Assembly (NCBI GenBank): GCA_965261065.1
Contig: OZ253444.1
Location: forward strand, 8,742,001 to 8,806,000
Direction of reading: 5' to 3'
DNA: 64,000 nucleotides
Source: JAKZVK01 sp965261065
Lineage (GTDB): Bacteria; Acidobacteriota; Terriglobia; Bryobacterales; UBA6623
Below are positions 1 to 9,030 of this stretch, in pieces (position 1 is the stretch's first letter; each line of letters opens with the position of its first letter). The translations under genes and the position numbers were made by a program. Below the pieces are notes generated by a model. It was not told the DNA's origin and made no database searches. It was given only the letters and a program-made list of their open reading frames with translations.

Positions 1-486
1 GTCCGGCTCTCGAGCTTGTCGGCGCGCCTGACACGCGAACCCAAGCGAATGCGCGATCCGATCCCGCCGGGCGTGCAGGCGCGGCCGAGCGTCCCCGGAA
101 CGGCGATGACCTCCACCGTGCAGATGCAACACAATGTCGACATCACGACGAACGTCATTCCGATCATCATCGACATGGTGCGCGGCGCGAAGAACCTGGT
201 CTTCAGCAACCCCCTCGAACTGCTGGCCAAGGGGACGGGCGGCAAGGACTACAGCCCACGTACCCGCACCGGCTTGGAGGAGTCGATCCAGGGTATTGGA
301 GAGGACCTGCGCAGCCAGTACCTGCTGAGCTACCGGCCCACGAATCTCAACGACAGCGGCATCTTTCACCGCATCAAGGTCGAGGTGAACTACGAGGCCT
401 TCAAGGTCCGTTACCGGCCGGGCTATTGGCAGGGCCCCGAACCCGTCCCCGGCGGCGAGCCGGCGGATGGTCCCACAGAACCGTAG
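1..486 (+). CDS. VWFA-related acidobacterial protein, C-terminal part
   Basis: The reading frame is open from the first base of the window and stops with TAG at 484-486, so only the C-terminal 161 residues are visible. The segment containing SQYLLSYRPTN, followed by a beta-rich stretch ending in KVRYRPGYW, is the usual tail of the VWFA-related domain proteins that are abundant in Acidobacteriota; these are normally exported. The von Willebrand A fold with its metal site would lie upstream and cannot be checked. A short Pro/Gly-rich tail follows the domain. The next gene starts 14 bases downstream on the same strand, so the two may be co-transcribed. Family assignment rests on the tail motif only; the role is unknown. 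Confidence 0.7.
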   Translation, partial: VRLSSLSARLTREPKRMRDPIPPGVQARPSVPGTAMTSTVQMQHNVDITTNVIPIIIDMVRGAKNLVFSNPLELLAKGTGGKDYSPRTRTGLEESIQGIGEDLRSQYLLSYRPTNLNDSGIFHRIKVEVNYEAFKVRYRPGYWQGPEPVPGGEPADGPTEP

Positions 487-500
487 TCGCGCTACCTGCC

Positions 501-2795
501 GTGGGCGAACGTGAACTCCTCGACCAGGCCCGGGAGGGATTTCTTGCGCTCGATGTCTCCGAGGCCGTGAAGGGGGCCGCGCTCAAGCACCTCGAAGACT
601 GGCTAATCCACGACAAGTTCGAGGGCCTGAGTAGCGAGGCCCTAGCCGGCGAGGGTTTGGGGAGCGCCACGCCGGGCGGGTACCGTCCGCTGCTTGAGTG
701 GATCATCACCAACGGACAGTTCGAACTGCTGCTCGATAGCTTCTACCAGGTGATGCCCTTTGGCACCGGCGGCCGCCGCGGGCCCGTGGGCATCGGACCG
801 AATCGCATCAACCCTTACACCATGGCCTCATCGGTGCAGGGCCATGTCACCTATCTCAAGCAGCGCTTCGGCGAAGAGACCGGCCTGAAGGTGGTCGTGG
901 CGTACGACGTTCGGCGCTATAGCGACCTGCGGCGGCTGTATCCGACGGACGTTCCGAATCCACTGGTGGGCCTTTCGTCAAAAGACTTCGCTCACCTAGC
1001 AACGGCCGTCTACTGTGCCGCGGGCGTCCAAGTCTATCTACTCGCGGACGAATTGGAAGACTACATCTCGACACCTGAGTTGTCGTTCCTCATCCGGCAC
1101 TACGGCGCCCACGGGGGCTTGAACGTCAGCGCGTCCCACAACCATCCCGACGACAACGGTGGCAAGTTCTACAACGACCGCGGCGGCCAGGAAATCCCTC
1201 CTTACGATGAGCAGATGGTCAAGATCGTCGAGACCATCAGCGGCATCGAGAGCATGTCCTACGGGGATGCCTTGGCGTCAGGGTTGGTTCAACCGGTCAC
1301 CAAGGCCGACCGCAAGGCTTACCTCGACCTAAATCTTGGACTCTGCCTGCGAAGCGAGGCGGGCCCGGCCAAGATTGTCTTCACTCCTCTGCACGGGACC
1401 GGAGCTAACACGGTCGGGGCCTGCCTCAACGCCATGGGGTTTGCGGAAGGTGAACAGTTCTTCACGGTGGAGTCACAGCGCGAGTGCCGCGGGGATTTCG
1501 CCAACGTCAAGTTCCGTACGCCCAACCCGGAAGTGCCGGAGTCGTTGGAGGCCGGGATCAAACTAGCGAAAGAGGTGGGGGCGGATCTAGTGCTGGCGAC
1601 GGATCCCGATGCGGATCGCCTTGGCGGCGCCGTCCCCTGGCAGGGCGAGTATGCGTTTGTGAACGGCAATGAATTCGCCGTCCTCGTGACTCGCTACCGG
1701 CTGGAGTCGCTGCAACGCGCGGGCAAGCTGCCAAAGAATCCCGTGGTGCTCAAGACCCAGGTCACGACGGAATTGATGGCCCGCATTGCCAAGTCGTTTG
1801 GGGCCCAAGTGGTCGGCGACTTGCTAGTCGGCTTCAAGTACGTCGGCGACATCATCGATCACTTGGAGCGGGACGGACGATTCCGGGACGTCGAGGCCGG
1901 GCTCGACGATTTCGTCGTGGCGGCCGAAGAGAGCCACGGACTGCTTGTCACGCCCCATATCCGTGATAAGGACGCCGCGGGGGCGGCAGTGGTTCTGGCG
2001 GAGTTGACTTCAGAGCTTCGCGAGAAGGGCAGCAGCGTCTACGAGTACTTGATCGACACCTACAAGCGCTACGGCTACCACCGCAACTACCTGCGCTCGA
2101 CGATCATGCAGGGGGCGGCGGGCACGGCGTCGATTGCACAGATCCAGCAAGAGTTACGAGAGAATCCGCCGGCCGAGCTCGCCGGACTCAAGGTCGCCAC
2201 GCTCAACGACTACTGGGACACCCGCCAGTATGGGGAGTTCAAATCCGAGACCGACCGCAGTGCCCGAAACTTCCTGACGTTCCACTTCGAGGGCGGCCTC
2301 AAAGCCAGCATCCGGCCTTCGGGTACCGAACCGAAGAACAAGGTATACATCGAGAAGCCTTCCGGCCCGCTCGGGCCCGACGCCTCCGATGAGGAGTTCC
2401 TAGCGTTGCGTAGCCGGATCGATGGTGAGGTCGAGGAGTTCTCGAACGCCTTCATGAAGTACATGCTGGCGATCGTCGACGTCGAGCTTCCCGATTATGC
2501 CTACCGCATCTCAGACTTGGTTTCGCTTGAAAGAAAGCGTCACTTCGGCGAGCACTTCGTCCCCGAGTTCGAGTCGCGAACGCGGGCGACTCTGGGCTCG
2601 GAGGCTGGCCAGGAAGCCACCGGCGACTGGATCGACAGCGAACTGAGTAGCTACGGGCCCGACGCTCGCTTGCTAGTCGCTGACGCCTTCCGCTCCTACC
2701 TGGCGGAGGAGCGAGAGCAGGTGCCCGATAAGGCTGAGATTCTGGCCGCGGAGGAGCGGCTCTTCTTCCCAAGCGCAACGTCAATACCACCGTAG
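501..2795 (+). CDS. Phosphoglucomutase/phosphomannomutase family protein (alpha-D-phosphohexomutase)
   Basis: Cytoplasmic enzyme expected to move a phosphate between C1 and C6 of a hexose phosphate. The family landmarks appear in order: active-site serine loop SASHN with the phosphoserine near residue 212, the metal loop DPDADR near residue 368, and the phosphate-binding loop SGTEPK near residue 607. I chose the GTG at 501, just after the upstream stop, because the longer open frame from 426 overlaps that gene and adds low-complexity sequence. At 764 residues it is about 200 longer than a typical family member, with an extra C-terminal region of about 130 residues after the phosphate loop that I do not recognise. 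Substrate (glucose or mannose phosphate) cannot be decided from sequence. Confidence 0.85.
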   Translation: MGERELLDQAREGFLALDVSEAVKGAALKHLEDWLIHDKFEGLSSEALAGEGLGSATPGGYRPLLEWIITNGQFELLLDSFYQVMPFGTGGRRGPVGIGPNRINPYTMASSVQGHVTYLKQRFGEETGLKVVVAYDVRRYSDLRRLYPTDVPNPLVGLSSKDFAHLATAVYCAAGVQVYLLADELEDYISTPELSFLIRHYGAHGGLNVSASHNHPDDNGGKFYNDRGGQEIPPYDEQMVKIVETISGIESMSYGDALASGLVQPVTKADRKAYLDLNLGLCLRSEAGPAKIVFTPLHGTGANTVGACLNAMGFAEGEQFFTVESQRECRGDFANVKFRTPNPEVPESLEAGIKLAKEVGADLVLATDPDADRLGGAVPWQGEYAFVNGNEFAVLVTRYRLESLQRAGKLPKNPVVLKTQVTTELMARIAKSFGAQVVGDLLVGFKYVGDIIDHLERDGRFRDVEAGLDDFVVAAEESHGLLVTPHIRDKDAAGAAVVLAELTSELREKGSSVYEYLIDTYKRYGYHRNYLRSTIMQGAAGTASIAQIQQELRENPPAELAGLKVATLNDYWDTRQYGEFKSETDRSARNFLTFHFEGGLKASIRPSGTEPKNKVYIEKPSGPLGPDASDEEFLALRSRIDGEVEEFSNAFMKYMLAIVDVELPDYAYRISDLVSLERKRHFGEHFVPEFESRTRATLGSEAGQEATGDWIDSELSSYGPDARLLVADAFRSYLAEEREQVPDKAEILAAEERLFFPSATSIPP

Positions 2796-2878
2796 GGGAG
2801 GGGCCCCGCGCTCTCCCGGCGGCTTGGTCGACGACTTGGGACTACAGGTGCGCGGGCGGACGCGGGGCCCTCCCCTAC
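2792..2878. repeat. Long inverted repeat overlapping the phosphohexomutase stop codon
   Basis: The left arm (2792-2810, GTAGGGGAGGGGCCCCGCG) and the right arm (2861-2878) are inverted copies differing by one base, separated by about 50 bases. The TAG stop of the upstream gene lies inside the left arm. The GTAGGGG edge is shared with the other short palindromes in this window, so it is probably a member of the same dispersed family. It could also act as a transcription terminator between the converging genes. The rest of the gap to 2958 shows no gene. Confidence 0.6.
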
Positions 2879-2958
2879 AAGCCAGAGTGATCGACAGCGA
2901 TCACGCCCGTTTGTGACGGGGAACGCGTGCTCCCACTGGGCTACAAGGGCACGGTGTT

Positions 2959-3945
2959 CTACAACGCCACTGCGTTCTCTTCCACGTAACGGTCCGCATA
3001 GGGTTGCGACGGCGCGATGTAGTGGAAGTACTCGCCGTATTCGATGCCGTGGCGCTGTCCGCGCTCGCGGTCGCGGCGCAGCGCGATGTGCTTCGTGTAC
3101 TCCACGTTGGCGGTGTCATCGTCGTTGCCCAGCAACGGCAGGCGCTTGCCCTCGGCGGCCAGCCGCGCCCGGAGCCGCGCTCCGTTGTCGCCGGCTGGGC
3201 CCTGGGTGACGTTGGCGACGTTGACCCACGCTTTCTTGTCCATGTAGTCGCCAATATCGACGACGCGGTTGGTGAGCTGCGGACCACGCGAGAAGTAGTA
3301 GCGGTCCTTGACGGAGTAAGGCTCGAGGCCGGCTTTGAAATGCTCGGGATAGTCCCACTTCGACCCGCACATCCAGGCGGCAGCCTCGACGGCTTTGGCG
3401 GTGGTGTAGTGGTCGGGGTTGCGCTCGTAGAGGCCCGAGGGGTCGTAGACGATGATGGTGTCGATCTTGTAGACCCGAAACAGAAAGATGAGCCGCGCGC
3501 GCATTTCGAGCATCTGCGCACCGTCCATGATGTGGTTGCGGTAGTTGAGGAAGACCGTTTCCCTCAGGCCCATGCGCCGGGCGACCTCGCGCGTATCGAG
3601 CTCGTTGTTGCGAATCACCTCGCCGAAGGTGGCGCCGCGGCCGGCCATCTCATCGTTTGACATGTTGATGAGGATGCCCTCGTAGCCCTCGTCGATGAGC
3701 TTGAGCACCGTGCCGCCGGCGTAAATCGGGATGTCGTCGGTGTGCGGCTGGATGGCGGCCAGCATCTTGCCCTTGTGGGGCTTGCCGGACTGTTTGCGCT
3801 CGACGTGGATTTCGTCAACGTGCCAGTCGGTCGAGCCGCCTCCGCCGGATTCGGAGAACTGCTGCTTCGGTTGCTGGGCTTGTGCGGCAGCGCCGGCGGC
3901 GAGGCCGCCCACCAGCGAGCGCCCAAGGAAATTCCTTCGTTCCAT
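2959..3945 (-). CDS. PIG-L (LmbE-like) deacetylase, exported
   Basis: A 328-residue zinc-dependent deacetylase-like protein of the PIG-L family, whose members remove N-acetyl groups from sugar derivatives such as GlcNAc conjugates. The N-terminus MERRNFLGRSLVGGLAAGAAA resembles a Tat signal, so it probably acts outside the cytoplasm. The metal motif is PHTDD near residue 86, where most members have PHPDD. Further landmarks are the RNNELDTREVARRMG helix and a downstream DHYTTAKAVEAA segment that normally carries the third ligand. The start is supported by a strong AGGAGG ribosome site eight bases upstream. It points away from the acetamidase-like gene at 4137 only by a short gap and lies on the same strand. 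The substrate is unknown. Confidence 0.8.
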   Translation of the reverse strand: MERRNFLGRSLVGGLAAGAAAQAQQPKQQFSESGGGGSTDWHVDEIHVERKQSGKPHKGKMLAAIQPHTDDIPIYAGGTVLKLIDEGYEGILINMSNDEMAGRGATFGEVIRNNELDTREVARRMGLRETVFLNYRNHIMDGAQMLEMRARLIFLFRVYKIDTIIVYDPSGLYERNPDHYTTAKAVEAAAWMCGSKWDYPEHFKAGLEPYSVKDRYYFSRGPQLTNRVVDIGDYMDKKAWVNVANVTQGPAGDNGARLRARLAAEGKRLPLLGNDDDTANVEYTKHIALRRDRERGQRHGIEYGEYFHYIAPSQPYADRYVEENAVAL

Positions 3946-4111
3946 GAGATCCTCCTGATGAGAGTTGGATGGCTTCGGGCCACGAGGAATTGTGGCCGGA
4001 CTAAGAAGCTAGCACGTTGGCGAAAACGTGGTCGCGCGCCGCGCAAACCATTCCGAATCTTGCCGCTTGCTCGAAATCGCATGGTTCAAGTCGCTTGGTT
4101 CAAGTCGGGGC

Positions 4112-4135
4112 GGGCACAGTATGCTGTGCCCCTAC
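4112..4135. repeat. Dispersed palindromic repeat (GGCACAGTATGCTGTGCC core)
   Basis: A near-perfect 20-base palindrome followed by CCTAC, that is GTAGG in the other orientation. It sits one base before the stop codon of the acetamidase-like gene. Closely related copies occur at 13883, 24114, 30249 and 48084, and looser ones at 32294, 58079 and 60001. The position just past a gene end would suit a terminator or a REP-like element. Confidence 0.75.
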
Positions 4136-4136
4136 A

Positions 4137-5120
4137 TCAAGGCTTGAACGGCTGCCCCGTGCGCCGCAGCGATTTAGGAATGCCGATCTGAAGCGTGACG
4201 TAAGCACGCTCGTTCGGAAAGCCGCGGTTGTTGAGCTTTCCGGCGGCGTAGCCGGGCAGCGCGTCGCCGATGGTGCCGACGATGCGGTTGGCGTGTTCGG
4301 CGGTCGTGCCGTGGAGGTGCTGGACCAATGCGACGGCCTCGGTCCAGCCGACTTGGAGCGCGGTTTCCCAGTCGGCGGCGACACCGGTGGCGTACCACTT
4401 GTCCGCCGTTTCGACCACGACCCCACCGTTGGGGAACTCGGGCCCGCGCTCGACCTTGATCGTCACGGTCGTGTCGATCTCGACACCCGTGCCGGTTAGC
4501 TCGCCGTCGCCCTGGTAGGCATGGGTGTCGCCGATGGTCAGCAAGCCCTTGTAACGCTGCGCCCGAATATAGACCGTGCTGCCCGGTTGCACCGAGTTCA
4601 GGTCGAGGTTGCCACCATGGTTCCAGGCCCCGCCGGGATGGTTGAGGCGCGGCTCGAGCTGCACGATGCCCACCATGGGCCGCACCGGGACGACGAAGTC
4701 CGGCGGGAAGTGCAGCATGCCGTCTCTGACCGGCGCCACACGACGAAGGCTGCCGCGAAACGGGCCGCCGTTGTTGTAGTAGCCATAGGGGCCAGGCTCG
4801 ACGTCAATAATGTGGATCGCCACCCAGTCGCCGGGCTTGATGCCCTCGATCTCGAACGGTCCGCCACGGCGAGAGTGGCGGCGCTCGCTCAACTCGGGAA
4901 CGACTCCCGGTTCGAGGATGCTGTCAAAGCCGCCGGGAATCTCGATGATGACGGTTTCGCCGAGCTGGATTGTGCCTCGGACTTTGCCGCGTTCTGGATC
5001 GTCGGGTCCGGAGAGGTGTGGTGCGCGCGTGAAGCGGCGAGGCTCTTGCGCAGGCGCCGGAGCAGAGAGCACGCCAAGAACGACGCCGGCGGCGAGAAGG
5101 ATGGAGCGTGTCGGTTTCAT
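4137..5120 (-). CDS. Acetamidase/formamidase family protein, exported
   Basis: A 327-residue member of the FmdA/AmdA family, which hydrolyses short amides to ammonia and a carboxylate. The segment LNHPGGAWNHGGNLDL, followed by the GDTHAYQGDGE motif, is diagnostic. The N-terminus MKPTRSILLAAGVVLGVLSA followed by APA-Q is a clear signal peptide, so the protein is predicted to be exported; many family members are cytoplasmic, which makes this noteworthy. I placed the start at this ATG rather than at the upstream in-frame ATG at 5207 because it puts the signal peptide at the N-terminus. Substrate preference and physiological role are not evident from neighbours. Confidence 0.8.
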   Translation of the reverse strand: MKPTRSILLAAGVVLGVLSAPAPAQEPRRFTRAPHLSGPDDPERGKVRGTIQLGETVIIEIPGGFDSILEPGVVPELSERRHSRRGGPFEIEGIKPGDWVAIHIIDVEPGPYGYYNNGGPFRGSLRRVAPVRDGMLHFPPDFVVPVRPMVGIVQLEPRLNHPGGAWNHGGNLDLNSVQPGSTVYIRAQRYKGLLTIGDTHAYQGDGELTGTGVEIDTTVTIKVERGPEFPNGGVVVETADKWYATGVAADWETALQVGWTEAVALVQHLHGTTAEHANRIVGTIGDALPGYAAGKLNNRGFPNERAYVTLQIGIPKSLRRTGQPFKP

Positions 5121-5330
5121 GGGACCTCGGGTGTCCCGTGGTTCGACAACGGGACGGCCACAGTCTACTCCCGGCGGCTTGCAGTTACAACCTCGGTCCG
5201 CGGGCACCCTCTGTCAGCGGGCACGACGTGCCGCGACATCTTCTTGTCCGTTCTCACTTGAAGAACTGAGGCCTGCACCAGACACGGACGTCTAGCAACA
5301 CGAAGTACTCGTCTCGAAAGACGGCCTTTG

Positions 5331-5360
5331 TTGACACCCAAATTTCGACTGTGATACGAC
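5331..5360 (+). promoter_or_regulatory. Possible sigma-70-type promoter upstream of nuoC
   Basis: A perfect TTGACA stands at 5331-5336. The best -10 candidate, TACGAC at 5355-5360, lies after an 18-base spacer and matches the consensus poorly. Transcription would start about 60 bases before nuoC. No operator is apparent. Confidence 0.3.
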
Positions 5361-5428
5361 TTAGGGTCGCTCGAAATTCGGTTGCGCGGCGGCGGGCTCT
5401 CTTCAGGCTTCGAAGTCTATACTGAAAC

Positions 5429-6196
5429 ATGGCAGACGAGAACAGGCCTGAGGGTGAAGCTCCACCCGACTCCACACCACCGACATCCGACAAGCCGACC
5501 GAGCCCCAGGTAAGCCCACCCTCGGTAAGCTCCGAGGCGGCACCGGAGGCGAAACCGGCTGCCGAGGCTGCGCCTGCCGCGGAAAAACCCGCGGCGCCCT
5601 CGGGCGATGCTGCCACCGCCAAGCCGGCTGCGACTGAGAAACCAGCGGCGGCGAAGCCTCCGCCCAAGAAGGCGCCGACCGTGATGGAGGCCGAGCCTTG
5701 GGAGGGCCCAATCGCGGACGGGCTCAAACAGCGCTTCGGCGACTCCATCAAAGAGTGTTCGACGTACCGCGGGCAGGACTTCGTCGTCGCCGACCTGCCG
5801 TCGGTGATTGCTATCATCAACCATCTCAAGGACGAGGAAGACTTCGATTACCTGGTCGATATCACCGCCGCCGACTACCCCAAGCGAGAAGACGGGAAGC
5901 GGTTCGACCTGTTCTGGATTCTCTACTCGTTCCGCCAGAACATCCGCGTTCGCGTCAAAGCCCAGGCGGACGAGGGAGAGAAGGCGCCCACAGCCTCTGA
6001 GGCGTACCCCACGGCCAACTGGTTGGAGCGCGAGGTGTTCGACATGTTCGGCATCGAGTTCGAAGGCCATCCCAACATGACCCGAATCCTCATGCCCGAC
6101 GAGTGGGAGGGACACCCGCTTCGCAAGGACTACTCCATCATTCAGCAGGACGAGGCCTGGGTGCGGGAGAACCTCCAGATCGAGAGCGGGCAATAG
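5429..6196 (+). CDS. nuoC: NADH-quinone oxidoreductase subunit C with long Ala/Pro-rich N-terminus
   Basis: Subunit of the peripheral arm of respiratory complex I, close to the quinone site on the cytoplasmic face. The diagnostic 30 kDa-subunit signature WLEREVFDMFGIEFEGHPN, followed by LRKDY, lies near residues 198-235. Residues 1 to about 88 form an Ala/Pro/Lys/Glu-rich, probably disordered extension absent from the standard subunit of about 160 residues. It opens the nuoC-D-H-I block. Its TAG is followed directly by the nuoD ATG with no gap, implying tight translational coupling. nuoA and nuoB, which usually precede nuoC, are not immediately upstream. Confidence 0.95.
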   Translation: MADENRPEGEAPPDSTPPTSDKPTEPQVSPPSVSSEAAPEAKPAAEAAPAAEKPAAPSGDAATAKPAATEKPAAAKPPPKKAPTVMEAEPWEGPIADGLKQRFGDSIKECSTYRGQDFVVADLPSVIAIINHLKDEEDFDYLVDITAADYPKREDGKRFDLFWILYSFRQNIRVRVKAQADEGEKAPTASEAYPTANWLEREVFDMFGIEFEGHPNMTRILMPDEWEGHPLRKDYSIIQQDEAWVRENLQIESGQ

Positions 6197-7312
6197 ATGG
6201 CCACGCATACGACGTTTCTCGATAGCAATGAGATGGTCCTCAACATGGGCCCGCAACACCCGTCGACCCACGGCGTGCTGCGGGTGATCTTGAAGCTCGA
6301 CGGCGAGAAGGTGTTGGGGACCGAGTGCGTCATCGGTTATCTGCACCGCGGCGTGGAGAAGATCGCCGAAAACCGCACCTATCAACAGTTCGCTCCCTAT
6401 GTGGACCGCATGGATTATGTTGCCGCTGTCTCGAACGGGCTGGGCTACTGTCTGGCGTCCGAGGAGCTTGGCGGCGTGGAGGTGCCCGAGCGGGCTCAGT
6501 GCGTGCGGGTGATTCTCACCGAGCTGAACCGTATCGCCAGCCACTTGTTGTGGCTGGGCACGCACGCACTCGATATTGGGGCCATCACACCGGTCTTCTA
6601 CTGCTTTCGGGAGCGCGAAGAGGTCCTCAAGATCTTCGAGAAATACTGCGGCGCGCGGCTGACCACGCACGCTTTCCGCATCGGCGGCTTGCAGTACGAG
6701 ACCTACGACACGTTCGAGAAAGACTGCCACGCCTTCTGCGACTGGTTTGACAAGAAAGTCGACGAGTACGAAGAGCTCCTGACGACCAACCGCATCTGGG
6801 TGGCTCGCACAAAGGGCGTGGGCATCCTCGAAGCCGATGATTGCAAGGCCTACGGCGTGACCGGTCCGGTGCTGCGGGCGGCGGGGGTCGAGTGGGACAT
6901 TCGCAAGGCCATGCCCTACTCCGGCTATGAGAAGTACGATTTCGACATCCCGACGTGCCAGAACGGCGACACCTACGACCGCTACCTGGTACGGATGAAG
7001 GAATTCCGGCAGTCGGTTCGCATTATTCGCCAGGCAGTGGACGGTCTACCCAGCGGTCCGATCAAAGGCAAGGTGTCGAAGGTCTTCAAGCCCCCCATTG
7101 GGGAGGCCTATGTGTCGATTGAGGCCCCCAAGGGCGAGCTGGGATACTTCATCGTCAGCGATGGATCGACTCAGCCCTACCGGCTGAGGGTGCGTCCGCC
7201 GTCGTTCGTAAACTTGCAGGCGCTCGATGAGATGTGCCGTGGATCGTTGGTGGCGGACGTGGTGGCGATCATCGGGACGCTGGATATTGTTCTGGGCGAG
7301 GTAGACCGTTAG
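6197..7312 (+). CDS. nuoD: NADH-quinone oxidoreductase subunit D
   Basis: The 49 kDa subunit of complex I, forming the quinone-binding pocket together with subunit B. The 371-residue length is normal. Landmarks are NMGPQHPSTHGVLR near residue 16, the GYLHRGVEKIAE segment, and the conserved C-terminal region with SDGSTQPYRLRVRPPSF and DIVLGEVDR at the very end. It starts at the base after the nuoC stop and is followed after 61 bases by nuoH. Cofactor-free; function is assigned with confidence from family similarity. Confidence 0.96.
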   Translation: MATHTTFLDSNEMVLNMGPQHPSTHGVLRVILKLDGEKVLGTECVIGYLHRGVEKIAENRTYQQFAPYVDRMDYVAAVSNGLGYCLASEELGGVEVPERAQCVRVILTELNRIASHLLWLGTHALDIGAITPVFYCFREREEVLKIFEKYCGARLTTHAFRIGGLQYETYDTFEKDCHAFCDWFDKKVDEYEELLTTNRIWVARTKGVGILEADDCKAYGVTGPVLRAAGVEWDIRKAMPYSGYEKYDFDIPTCQNGDTYDRYLVRMKEFRQSVRIIRQAVDGLPSGPIKGKVSKVFKPPIGEAYVSIEAPKGELGYFIVSDGSTQPYRLRVRPPSFVNLQALDEMCRGSLVADVVAIIGTLDIVLGEVDR

Positions 7313-7373
7313 CGGCGCTGTGATCGTCACCTTGTGAGATAGAAGCCCCGAAAGAGCCCGAAGAGATCGTACC

Positions 7374-8552
7374 GTGGAAGACCTGCTCAGCAATCCCTAC
7401 CTTCAGTCGCTCATCGCGACCGTCCTGATCATTCTGCTATTCCCTCTGGTCGCGGGCTACATCGTGCTAGCCGAACGTAAAGTCTTGGCGGATTTGCAAG
7501 TTCGGCTGGGCCCGATGCGCGTAGGCCCCTACGGGTTTCTCCAACCGTTGGCGGACGCCTTCAAGTTGCTGCTCAAGGAAGACATCATCCCCGCGGCGGC
7601 GGATAAGTGGATTTTTTGGGGCGCACCGGTGCTCTCGACATTCACAGCGTTGACGGCGTTCGCCGTGCTCCCGCTGAGTGACAGGTTCTACGTGGCCGAC
7701 GTCAACATCGGCATTCTGTTCGTCCTGGCGATGTCGTCCATCGGGGCTTTGGGCCTGATCTTGGGCGGCTGGTCGGCCAACAGTAAGTATTCGCTACTGG
7801 GCTCGCTGCGCTCGGCGGCGCAGATGGTGAGCTATGAGGTGCCTCTAGGGTTTGCGGTGGTCACGGCGCTGATGGTGGCCGAGACCCTGAGCATGCAGGG
7901 CATCATTCAGACCCAACTCGACAAGGGCGTCTGGATCGCTTTTGCGAACTACGGGCTGATGCTCGTACCGACGGTTTTGTTCTTGATCGCCGGGGTCGCA
8001 GAAACGAACCGCGCGCCCTTTGATTTACCAGAGGCCGAGTCGGAGATCGTCGCCGGCTTCCACACTGAATACAGTGGATTTCGCTTTGCGCTGTACTTCC
8101 TGGCCGAGTACGCCAGCATCTTTGTGATTTGCAGCATCGCCGTCACCGTGTTCTTCGGCGGATGGCTGCGACCGTTCCCGAACGTGGCGGCTCTCGAGAT
8201 GCCGCTGAACGTTGTGTTTCCGATTCTGCTGTTCGTTGTCATCGGCGGCGGTTGCTCGATCGGAATCAAGCGGTTGTTGCTACCTGAACAGAAGGCCGTG
8301 ATCGGAGTCGTGGCGTTGGGAATGTTCTTCGTAGCCGGCCTCTTTGCTTTCCCGGCGGTCAACGAGCTGATCATTGGCTTCTTCTGGTTCTTGTTCAAGG
8401 TGTTGATACTTATCTACACCTTCATTTGGTATCGGGGAACTTTCCCTCGGTTCCGTTACGACCAGTTGATGGATGTGGGTTGGAAGTACCTGATCCCAAT
8501 CAGCATCGGGTCCCTGATCGTCAACGGAGTCGTCATGCTGGCAACTTCGTAG
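7374..8552 (+). CDS. nuoH: NADH-quinone oxidoreductase subunit H
   Basis: Membrane subunit linking the quinone site to the proton-pumping arm of complex I. The start is GTG. The family signatures are LGPMRVGPYGFLQPLADAFK near residues 43-62 and ETNRAPFDLPEAESE followed by GFHTEYSGF in the middle. The 392-residue protein shows about eight hydrophobic spans, as expected. It lies 61 bases after nuoD and 22 bases before nuoI, consistent with one operon. I saw no missing conserved residue. Confidence 0.95.
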   Translation: MEDLLSNPYLQSLIATVLIILLFPLVAGYIVLAERKVLADLQVRLGPMRVGPYGFLQPLADAFKLLLKEDIIPAAADKWIFWGAPVLSTFTALTAFAVLPLSDRFYVADVNIGILFVLAMSSIGALGLILGGWSANSKYSLLGSLRSAAQMVSYEVPLGFAVVTALMVAETLSMQGIIQTQLDKGVWIAFANYGLMLVPTVLFLIAGVAETNRAPFDLPEAESEIVAGFHTEYSGFRFALYFLAEYASIFVICSIAVTVFFGGWLRPFPNVAALEMPLNVVFPILLFVVIGGGCSIGIKRLLLPEQKAVIGVVALGMFFVAGLFAFPAVNELIIGFFWFLFKVLILIYTFIWYRGTFPRFRYDQLMDVGWKYLIPISIGSLIVNGVVMLATS

Positions 8553-8574
8553 GGGACTGGAGGATAATGGGGCT

Positions 8575-9030
8575 ATGAAGGAGTTTCTGAAAACTGTCTT
8601 TCTGGTCGACCTGGTGAGGGGTCTGTGGGTCACCTTCCGCAATCAAAAACCCTCGCTCGTCTACACCGAGCAGTACCCCGAAGAGAGACCTTCGGTGGCG
8701 GAGCGCTACCGCGGGGCGCCGCGTCTGAACGTCCACCCCGAAACTAACGAGACGCTTTGCATCGCCTGCAACCTGTGCGCCCTAGCCTGCCCGGAAACCT
8801 TGATCGTCGTCGGCGCCGAGCGCAACAAGGAAACCCGGCGCAAAGAACTGACCACGTTCATCTACGACACGTCGCGCTGCATGTTCTGCGGGCTGTGCGA
8901 AGACGCGTGTCCGGTAGACGCCTTGGAGTTGACGCAGGACTTCGAGCTGGCCTCCTACACGCGCGAAGGCGCGATCTGGGACCGTCAAATATTGGAAGAA
9001 GGTCCCCTGCCCACCGAGTACAAGTTCTAG
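8575..9030 (+). CDS. nuoI: NADH-quinone oxidoreductase subunit I (two 4Fe-4S clusters)
   Basis: Ferredoxin-like subunit passing electrons through clusters N6a and N6b towards subunit B. Two CxxCxxCxxxCP motifs are visible: Cys 62, 65, 68 and 72 (CIACNLCALACP), and Cys 102, 105, 108 and 112 (CMFCGLCEDACP). At 151 residues the length is normal. It ends the first nuo block; the usual next gene, nuoJ, begins only at 14142 after more than 5 kb of unrelated sequence. The NADH-oxidising genes nuoE, nuoF and nuoG are not in the window. Confidence 0.95.
   Translation: MKEFLKTVFLVDLVRGLWVTFRNQKPSLVYTEQYPEERPSVAERYRGAPRLNVHPETNETLCIACNLCALACPETLIVVGAERNKETRRKELTTFIYDTSRCMFCGLCEDACPVDALELTQDFELASYTREGAIWDRQILEEGPLPTEYKF

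Noticed and set aside
5417..6730. A 437-codon open frame on the minus strand across nuoC and nuoD
   Set aside because: Antisense to two certain complex I genes; no recognisable domain.
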